Positions 56,241 through 64,000 of a stretch of 64,000 bases of DNA are shown in pieces. The stretch is from contig JARFXM010000010.1 in NCBI GenBank assembly GCA_029532625.1, positions 1,302,001 through 1,366,000 on the forward strand, in the 5' to 3' direction. The notes below the pieces were generated by a model. It was not told where the DNA came from and made no database searches. It saw only the letters and a program-made list of their open reading frames with translations. The DNA is from Lomentospora prolificans. Lineage: Eukaryota; Ascomycota; Sordariomycetes; Microascales; Microascaceae. Within the stretch, counting starts at the first letter, position 1; each line of letters starts with the position of its first letter. The position numbers and the translations under genes are program-made.

Positions 56241-58765
56241 TGTGGGCGTGGGTTCGCGACGCGTTTTGAGGAATGCGTTCTGAGACGGGTCACCTCATAG
56301 CTTTGGGGCAAGAGACCCAATATTCGAAACGTATTACGGCGCCTTTTGGGATGCGTAAGAGCCCAAGCGATGCGCGTGAGCTAACGCAAGCTGTACCTGA
56401 TCGATGTTACTTGTTCTTCAGCCTGTTGGTGGTGGTTGCGACGGCACTGGAATGAGAGATGAGGTTCATAGCTGGTCCGTGCGGATCTGGCGCAAGTGCG
56501 ACGACTTCTAATTAATGTGGATGACTGTTTCGGAACTTGACTGCCGCCTGGCAGCTTTCACAGCACCAGCTGGCAGGACTGCTCAGGCACTCAGGCACCT
56601 CGAACCACGTGCAAGATTGGCAATTCACGTGATTCTCTATTCCCGTGTCGATCCGTGTGTGACGCCACCTGCACCAGAAGAACAGAGACAGCGCCTCCAC
56701 CAATTGATCTCCATACGATATAGTACTAGTCGCATCGGTTAAGCTTTAGAAGGCTGTTTAGTGACAGTTCCCATCTCGGCCACTGACATATGCCAATCTC
56801 CACCAGTAGCGTCGGCGCCTTGGCAGCGATGCTCGTGGCATCCTCCATCCCGTCCCTCGTATTCACGCCCTCCTCATTGCTAAAGGTAAACATTCCAAGT
56901 ATCACGCTGCAGGCCAGACTTCGATCGCGACGAAACCGGTCTGCCAGAGCACACGATCTCAAAGTCAACCTTGAGCACTCTCGCCCGCAAGGCAATCAAT
57001 CCCCCTCCAATCCTCGGCCACCTTGGCCAATTCTGATGCCTAGAGAGTCACAGCCGCGACAGGCTCTCTCCAAAGGCAGACTGGCCAAGACCCAAGTTCT
57101 CCTCGCCATAATGAAGCGGGTCTCGGCGGACGCTCTTCATTCCAAAGCCCGGCGGTGTAGGGCTGGTAGTGCCTACGAACAAGCACGGGGACCCGAAGCC
57201 GAAGACTCGGCCGCCCCAGTCCATCTTGCTGAGAACGTTCTCCCCTCGCCCTGTTGTTTCTCAAAAACTGGCCAAGGCTAACAATCCGGCCTCAAAAAAA
57301 GAAAAAAAAATTTCAATCTGTCCTCCCCGGCCGCCGATGATGAGAAATTGGAAAAGAAATGATGACAGTAAGCCCGAGGCATGTCCTTTTATAGCCAAGC
57401 AACGAGCCCAATGCTGGCGTTCGCAAAATCCCGTCAGCAACAACCCCCACGTTGTGCCGAATTCCCCCGAGTCCCACACTTTCGAGAAACGGAACGCGCT
57501 TATTCAAGGCTGCAATGGCCTCACAGCCTCACCAGCTGAACGCCTAACCCACAGCTGGCTGTGACTGGTACCGCTCCCCGCTTTTTTCTTTCTCTTTTTG
57601 GTCTTTGTCGAGGCGAGCTTTGTTTTCTTGCTTTCCCATGTTTGAGCGTACCTGATGTCTGACCAGACGCCCAATACGCATCCACATCTTCACACACCCC
57701 CTCCCCCTTCCTCCTTGCTCGTCCCATACCCCGGTTCCCCCAGGCCTAGATTGCGGTCGCATTCCAATTTGCATCTGGTTTGGGAGCCCTTTTGGCGTAC
57801 GGCACAGGCGCGGAGCTGAGCGATTTTTGACAAAAATTCCCTACCTGTCCGTCTAGCTGGACCCGCTTGTCTGTCTTGGCACTCCATCAAATGGGATGAA
57901 TATGGTAATGAGCTGCAGCCGCGGTTCCTGAGCTGAAGCCTCGCTGTGGCACACTCTCAATTTCAGCGTCTATCTATCATAGGTTTCCTCTCGGCCATAT
58001 TGGAGCGGATAAAACGGCGCCTGCGATAGGGCTCGACAGCCGATCGGCGTGTCCCTCCACAACGTTGCCTGCCTCCATGATGCCTTGGCTCCGACGACTA
58101 GGATATGGGGCAATCAGGGTCGCAGCCGAAAATAGACGAGCTGGTATCACCAATGCCTAATTGAAATTTGTGGAGGCCCTGTGCAAGGACATTCCCCGCT
58201 AATGACGCACCCTTTCCTACTCCCAAGCATAATAACACTTCGGCGGACTTGGGGACCAGAAGTCCTTGGTGTCGCACGACACAAGTTGTGTGGGTTCTTG
58301 AGTGGAGCCTAAAGGATCGATGGGAATTTCCGCTTGCGTTTCTATTATCTCTCTACAGAACCCTAAGGGAGGAAATGTGGTGTTCCAAAATGAGGCAGGA
58401 TGAGAAGAATGGAAAAAGAGAACCCGCTGCCTATCCCAATCATTCTATGCCCGCGGTGGCTCTCAAAGCCAAAAACACCCAGTCTAATCCGTCTTCCATC
58501 GCTAACAAATAGGGAGTATCCGCATGATCTTGTACAGGACGAGAACAAACAGAGAGCTGATATCAAACGAATTGAGAAGAGAGAAAGAAAGAAGGAAAGA
58601 GAGAAAAAAATAAAAAGAAATTCCAACATCAGTGCCCAAATCCAATATCCATATAATCCGTCGCTGTCATATATCTCATACACGTCTAGAATCCCAAACG
58701 AAACGGTGCTTCAAATCATGAGTGCTCCAAGAGGGAAAGAAAAACAAAGGCATATAGACCCAAAG
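56241..58765. other. Intergenic of 2.5 kb
   Basis: Promoter of the ING gene and 3' flank of the bactofilin-like gene. Plus frame 56790-57281 starts with an ATG and a hydrophobic stretch but has no cysteine pattern, domain or codon signal that persuades me. Nothing else seen. Confidence 0.45.
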
Positions 58766-59495
58766 TTACCAATCCCGGCTTGTGGATCGGATAATCTTCG
58801 AGCCCCAGATCTGTTCCGCTTCGTCCACGTCGTATCGGGAATCTCCTCCAACGAGCGTGAGGGACCCGTAGAGGGTGAGACTTCTGCATCGCCTATCGTA
58901 GAAACAACTGTTAGCTTAAACTGCTTCCCCGCTCTGGAAGCGGGGAAAATACGTACAGGTAGCCGTCAATGACGAGATCCCCATAGACTTCAAGATCCGC
59001 GGCGTCGCAAGTCCCGCGGACCTTTAGCTTTCCGTAGCTCTTCATCTTGTCACTGTCAAAGACGTTTTAGCAGGAGCTCAAACTACCAGGTTCAAATCTT
59101 GGTTGATACTACTCACTGGGCAACAAGATATCCAACCACGACGATGTTTCCGGCTGCCTTGATCTTTCCCCTATATAAACATTAGCATCACACATCGCAA
59201 CAACACGGTCTGTGCCGGTATTTAGAAGGACTAACCCGCAAGTGACGCTTCCGTGGATGTCAATGCTTCCGTAGGCCTCCATCTTGTCATCAATGGTAAA
59301 ATCGCCGGAGAGGGTGATGCTCCTCCCAGACTTCACGGAGCCCGTGATGTCGAGAGGCCCTTGGAGGGAGACATCGCCTTCGCTCTTCACAGACCTCGAC
59401 TTCCTGACGGACTGGTTTCCCGACGCGCCGTAGCCAGAGGAAGAACTACCGCCAGCTGGGTAAGACATGGCGGAAGGGTAGTAGTGAGCTGCCAT
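58766..59495 (-). CDS. Bactofilin-like polymer-forming beta-helix protein
   Basis: Four exons on the minus strand (59236-59495, 59117-59170, 58957-59052, 58766-58892) give 178 residues. After a Ser/Gly/Tyr-rich N-terminus (MAAHYYPSAMSYPAGGSSSS) comes a series of short beta-turn repeats: VSLQGPLDITGSVKSGRSIT, YGSIDIHGSVTCGGKIKAAG, NIVVVGYLVAHDKMKSYGKL, VRGTCDAADLEVYGDLVIDG, SLTLYGSLTLVGG. The repeating G-x-hydrophobic pattern is that of bactofilins (DUF583), which form a right-handed beta-helix and non-polar filaments. The end (DSRYDVDEAEQIWGSKIIRS) is not repetitive. All three introns fall between or within rungs and keep frame. Function in fungi is not known to me; a self-assembling scaffold is inference. 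No signal peptide or membrane span. Confidence 0.78.
58893..58956 (-). other. Intron 3 of the bactofilin-like gene
   Basis: Donor GTACGT, acceptor ACGATAG, 64 bp, phase 2, with a GCTAACAG branch-like site; the join gives VIDGYLRCRSLTLYG. Confidence 0.75.
59053..59116 (-). other. Intron 2 of the bactofilin-like gene
   Basis: Donor GTGAGT, acceptor TTGACAG, 64 bp, phase 2; the join gives GYLVAHDKMKSYG. Confidence 0.75.
59171..59235 (-). other. Intron 1 of the bactofilin-like gene
   Basis: Donor GTTAGT, acceptor ATATAG, 65 bp, phase 2; the join gives GSVTCGGKIKAAG. Confidence 0.75.
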
Positions 59496-60436
59496 GCCCG
59501 GGAGTGCGAATTCCGAGATGCTCCGTGTCTGGTTCGCTTCTCGTCCGCGGGTTTGATATAGAGGTCTGTCGATCGAGCGTCTGCTTTGCTCGATGCGCGG
59601 GGTGTTGTGTCAGTGTGGAGTTGGAGAGTGCGGTCTTGTTGTCGAAAGGAGACGGACAAGTGGGTTTCGCCTGCCGAGTTCTTAAAACCTTGAATAGAGA
59701 TGATTGAGATGCAGTTGGTTGATGATCATGGCGAACCAGGAGAAGACAGGTCGAAGTGAAGGAGGAGTCCGCTTCTTTAAATCTTTTCTCCTCGCCATCC
59801 AGAAGCTGCAGGGCTCTCGATCAAGGCTTCCAATTTCCAGTCCTAGGCCGCCAGGGCGGGAGCGAGGTCGTATCTCTCTGCCTAGAGTTTTAGAGCAACC
59901 CTTTGCTCGTTCAAGGGGGGAGAGAAGAATGAGGAAAGGACGAGGAGGTAGAAAGAGAGAGGGTAAAAGACTGAGTCCACAGGACTAGCTGTGTCACAGC
60001 CCAAAAGTAAGTCATTCGCTTCCCCGAGCTTGTTCATCTTCATGACAGGATGAGCATGTCAACAGGGTAAAGCCCGTTCATCCACACCCCCCCTCCCCCC
60101 CACCCTCTTCCCATCTTTCCACAAGGAGGATGGGGTTTCCGTTGACCCCCTTCTCTCCTCTTTCCCCACCCCACTCTACCTTGAAGGACGAGAATGCACC
60201 CAGCTCGTGGCCTCATTTCCTCAGCTAACAGCCTCAAAGTAGCGTCCCCCTCCCTCTCGCAGTGTTTCCGTCATTTGGAGTTGTACAGCTGAAGATACAT
60301 TACTTCTTGTCGCAGGGGAACAGGCCGCTAGGTATCCGAGCCAAAGGACCAGACTTGTAGGTGTGTGAGAAGAGCACGGCAAAGACCGGGGGTGGAAAAA
60401 AGGCCTCGGAGGGGGGGTGGGGTGGGGACAAGGAGC

Positions 60437-60461
60437 AAAAAAAAAAAAAAAAAAAAAAAAA
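60437..60461. repeat. A25 homopolymer
   Basis: 25 consecutive A on the plus strand, read directly; length may be uncertain for sequencing reasons. Confidence 0.9.
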
Positions 60462-62291
60462 GAAACTAGAAGACGAGGTTAAAGATGATAAAAAAGGACT
60501 CGAGAAACATGTAATGGTTGACGGTGAACTAGCCCGAAAGAAATGGCTTGCAGACATTCGCGGTGAATTCCCCGGGTTCGTGGTCCTAGAAAAGTCGTGG
60601 TCGGGAAAAACGTGGCTTTCCTTCGCCCGTAGCGCGCACCGGCGCGGTGTCTGGGGAGGGCTGAGGCCAGTGGAGGCTAACCAGGCCCACAGTCCACAGA
60701 TGGAGGTACCCACCTGACCCATGCCCTGGCGAGTTCTGGGTCCTCCGGAAAGGCACCAGCTCTGCACTATTAGGCTGGGGATGTCTTCCATCTTTCCCGG
60801 TCACGTTGATCAATATTAATGGCGGAGGAGCATTACGATGTATTCTCTTTGGTCACGTTACTCCGCTGTCGGTCAATGATTACACCGTTAGGCAAACTAT
60901 AAGTCAAGGCTTGAAGGGTCTCGACGTGGACGCTGGTCTCGGGTGGGTTCGCACGCCCTTGAATCCCTAGAAGCTTACTTTTTGGCTGCGCTCTTGTTCA
61001 CATTTTCAATGTTGCAGAAGGAATACATTGTGCGCGCGTACGAAGCAGAGATGTTAGAAAAAAGGATAGCGCCAATGTGTCGACATGCCGCCCTGTTAAT
61101 TGGGCTTACTTTGGCTTTTAGCTCCATCTTTAGACCTCAAACCATCACCAGGGTAGTGATACATACAGACAACGTCCGAGTCTCTCTCAGCCACGACTCG
61201 GAAAAAAAAAAAGAAGGCAACAAGAAAGAAAGAAGGCGAGGGGTGTGTGGCTCGCACCAGACCAGGGATGCAGCCACGGAAAGCTGGTCATCTCAGTGCA
61301 AGCATTGCTGGCAAGCTGGCAATGGCAAGGCAGCAAGGGGCAGAGGCACCAAAGTTAATTGAGGCGCTAGCCTATGAAGGGTCGCCAATTTCGGCGGGTT
61401 TTTGGTCTCTCTTCCAGAACCTCGAGCTACGTGAGGCGCAGGCAGTGACGGACATGGGCATCGACCAATTGTTGTCAGAGCGCATCAGCCGCTCGCTCCA
61501 CCTTCAAAATTCAGACCAAGGCTGGAAACAGAAGCGGAATGGAGTATTACTAGCAGCGACAAACCAAGCGGGCATGGTCGCCGACAGATTGGCTTCTTGC
61601 CGGACCTCAATTTTTTTTTTCTGTTTGGGGGGCTTTTCCGTTCCCCTCTTTTTCCCTTGGATTCCGGTCGGCTACATGGGGCACTCGGTCAAGAGCAAGC
61701 AGCATCGCCATCCATTGGTATTCACTTCAAATGCGCAGTATTGCTGTGCGCAAGGCATGAATCGTGAGGTCGAGGTCGACAGGGCAAGACCTACCAACAA
61801 TTCCACGGACGTCAACGCCGTCATCTGCGGCTCACCAGAGGAAGCCAAGGATTGAAAGCCATGGCATTGTCACGGTTGTGTACCAGCCTGGCCCGGAAGA
61901 AGAAACACAGGGTGATATTTCTACTTTCTTGGAAAATGTTTATTTTTGCTTAATAAATTCCTCGTCCCATCCCTCCCCTAATGTAACCGCGTCATATGCG
62001 AGCATCCTTCGGCAGATCGCTCCCCAGGGTAGCCAGCGTCGCGCTACCAAATCTAGCCAGCCAGCAATGGGCTAACAGGTCGTCCCCTCCATCCCGTCTC
62101 CGGTGCGTAGGCCAGCGGCTCCGTCCCCGGAGCCCAGCGCTGGCTGTGCTGCGCCATAATTTCAGGCAACCAACAGCACACCGCCAACAAGAAATCTCTC
62201 CAGATTTTTACCAACCAGATTGACAACTCCCACCTTCGGCACCACAACCTCCTCGAAACTATCTAGCTGTGCGAAATAGATTGCCATGGGG

Positions 62292-62314
62292 CACACACAC
62301 ACACACACACACAC
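62292..62314. repeat. (CA)n microsatellite
   Basis: 23-bp CA dinucleotide run, read directly. Confidence 0.95.
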
Positions 62315-63230
62315 CCCTAGCCGTCGTGCTCTGGCTTTAGTTTTTCGACCACTCGGATCATTCTATACGGTGCCCTTACCCAGGATACCTGCCAGCCGTC
62401 TAACCCGGGTGTGTGTGAGAGAGAGTGTGTACGTATCGAGGTGTGTAAGTCCATGTGGATGAGTGGATGGATATATTCATCACCTGTGTCTGGGTGCCAT
62501 GTACCCTTCTCCTGGATTCCACCCCATCGACCCTTCCAGGTGGTTCCCGACCCAGCCAGCTTGCCGAGGAATGTCTCTTTGGGATGTCTCTCTGGCACGT
62601 CGTCCTTCGGCAGAGAAATAGACTCCTCGACAGAGCCACACATCCAACCCTTCGGAGATGCCCTGATTGCATCGCGATATCCATCAAGCGTGTCGTGATT
62701 GGCATTGACTGAGCCGGCAGAGCGAGATCCCGGAAGCCATCGTCACCATGGGCCGCTCCCGTGGCCTCTCATTGCCTTCTTCATCCACCCCTTCTCACAC
62801 TCGCCATCCACTCTCCTCTCGCGCATATCCCACCTTTCCTTTATTCACGTTCCCTCCCCCTCCCCGGAGAGACCGTTCTTTGTGCACATCCGGGTATCAA
62901 TTTTTAGTTCACAAGGCCCGTCGAAGTTCGTCACCCCGCGCTATTCGTATCGAACCCCCCCCGTCTCCTAGGTATGGCACACTCGAGATGTTCGAACCTT
63001 GTCCCCTGATCCCCTGCCTCTTCCTAATTACCCGTCGTGTCATGGATACACTCTGCACATCTGCACGCTAACATCGATGGCAGACACACACCCACACACT
63101 TCAGGTTTTTTTTTGGTCTCTTGGCATCCCCTTTTTAGAAAAGGCCGAATCATACCTTACCCGGGATCGTCAAGCAAAACTCCCCCCCCCCCTTTCTCCC
63201 CAAACACTGATACAATGGGGTAGACGGAAT

Positions 63231-63893
63231 CTATGTTCGCCCTACAAGGCCGAGGCCCAGGCCTGAGAATAGGGCTGCCGCCGCCCACACCATTGCGTAC
63301 ACCCTCGCGCCCTCAGACTCGACGCCGTCCACAACCTTGGTGCACTGGAGGTACGTATCAACGTACGTGACCACCGCTACCACCACGGTCCTGAGGATGC
63401 CAACTTTCGCCTTGGCCGTGTACCCCCAAAGATTGTAAGCAGCCGTCTCGGACAGGGTCGCCGCCGCGGGGTCAAACTCGCTCAGCTTGGCATCCTCGGC
63501 CTTCTTCGGTGTGGCCGCGAACGGTGTAAAGACGAACACTCTGGCGGCGAAGCCGGCCAGCACCGCTGCAGGGGCAACCGTCACCCACGTCGCGTTGTAA
63601 GCCGGGATCAAAGTCTTGATGGTGCTGAAGTGAATGACCAGGACGCGCGGGAGGAACGTCTTGAGAGCACCAAGGAGGGTGGCGCCGTAGATCACGGCGG
63701 AGAGCGAGGCCGTGTACACTTGAATTGCCGGGTCCGCAACAATCTCTTGATTTGGGGCATCTTCGGGTGCCGTGTGCGCGCTGGCGACAGGCCGGAGAAG
63801 CTGGAACGGGATCGACGTTGCCAATGCGTCAATGACCAAAGCCGATAGGGCTGATGTGGCGCTGACACCGTAAAATGTGACCAACAAGTAGAG
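63231..63893 (-). CDS. Multi-span membrane protein, 3' exon (5' part unresolved)
   Basis: The visible exon encodes 220 residues and ends GLGLGLVGRT. There is no ATG near its 5' end; instead a good acceptor (CTTCAG, 63894-63896) with a branch-like GACTAAC upstream shows that it is spliced to an exon near or beyond the window edge. Five hydrophobic segments are seen: LYLLVTFYGVSATSALSALV, VYTASLSAVIYGATLLGALK, WVTVAPAAVLAGFAARVFVF, VGILRTVVVAVVTYVDTYLQ and AMVWAAAALFSGLGLGLVG. I do not recognise a named family; it resembles conserved fungal membrane proteins of unknown function. Confidence 0.65.
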   Translation of the reverse strand, partial: LYLLVTFYGVSATSALSALVIDALATSIPFQLLRPVASAHTAPEDAPNQEIVADPAIQVYTASLSAVIYGATLLGALKTFLPRVLVIHFSTIKTLIPAYNATWVTVAPAAVLAGFAARVFVFTPFAATPKKAEDAKLSEFDPAAATLSETAAYNLWGYTAKAKVGILRTVVVAVVTYVDTYLQCTKVVDGVESEGARVYAMVWAAAALFSGLGLGLVGRT

Positions 63894-64000
63894 CTGAAGG
63901 TATGGTTCGGTTCGCGTTAGTCGGCCTTTACAAATACAAATGAACCACCCATATTTTCCTACTCTCCTGGAAAAAGGGGGGAGGGTCGTAGGTTCAATAA
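63894..64000 (-). other. Intron end and unresolved 5' part of the membrane-protein gene
   Basis: Contains the acceptor and branch-like site described for the preceding exon. A minus-strand ATGGGTGGTTCATTT followed by GTATTT could be a tiny first exon, but the choice is open. Confidence 0.35.

Larger units (their letters stand above)
59496..63230. other. Intergenic of 3.7 kb
   Basis: Promoter of the bactofilin-like gene and 3' flank of the membrane-protein gene. It holds A25 (60437-60461), a (CA) run (62292-62314) and several poly-C runs. The longest frame (61247-61855 plus) begins with GTG, not ATG, and shows no domain. Confidence 0.45.

Noticed and set aside
56790..57281. 163-residue plus frame with an ATG and hydrophobic N-terminus
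   Set aside because: The region after the hydrophobic part is basic and unordered, no domain is seen and no splice form improves it. Called intergenic.
61247..61855. 202-residue plus-strand frame
   Set aside because: Starts with GTG; crosses a T-rich tract; no domain. Most likely a chance frame in GC-balanced DNA.

Overview
The window is nuclear DNA of a filamentous ascomycete. Short GT-AG introns (about 50-220 bp) carry CTAAC-type branch sites, and every recognisable protein has a Pezizomycotina-like form. A class within the Sordariomycetes is my best guess, from general look only. I see no bacterial operons, no prophage, no CRISPR array, no rRNA or tRNA gene and no intact transposon.

Layout: 1-3572 (-) SNF2/STH1-type remodelling ATPase, C-terminus cut off by the window edge; 4932-6680 (-) WDR70; 7216-8184 (-) phytanoyl-CoA-dioxygenase-like enzyme; 9259-10380 (+) SWC5; 10570-11525 (-) kappa-class glutathione transferase; 12434-17386 (-) Yta7/Abo1/ATAD2 AAA-bromodomain protein; 20081-20476 (+) a 100-residue protein of unknown function; 21125-22156 (-) secreted alpha-carbonic anhydrase. 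A stretch of about 12.4 kb (22157-34516) follows with no gene I can support. Then 34517-37187 (+) BNI4; 39308-41051 (+) DUS1; 41323-44022 (-) CWC22; 44619-44983 (+) DPM2 with a GC-AG intron; 45877-49321 (-) BCAS3-like propeller protein; 53550-56240 (-) ING-family PHD protein; 58766-59495 (-) a four-exon bactofilin-like protein; 63231-63893 (-) the 3' part of a multi-span membrane protein.

The genes are mostly housekeeping functions placed independently, not a cluster. Four of the sixteen act on chromatin (SNF2, SWC5, YTA7, ING). Others serve splicing (CWC22), tRNA modification (DUS1), dolichol-phosphate-mannose synthesis (DPM2), septum/PP1 targeting (BNI4) and autophagy-related membranes (BCAS3-like). 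SWC5/GSTK, DUS1/CWC22 and DPM2/BCAS3 are convergent pairs; PhyH/SWC5 and CWC22/DPM2 are divergent pairs that may share promoters.

I do not see a convincing new multi-gene system. The observations most worth following are the fungal bactofilin-like gene, the 12-kb gene-poor interval before BNI4, the GC-AG intron in DPM2, and two stop-free 93-nt introns whose retention would give longer proteins, one of them with a split PHD finger. Exon joins were deduced by eye from splice consensus, reading frame and family similarity; none is backed by transcripts.
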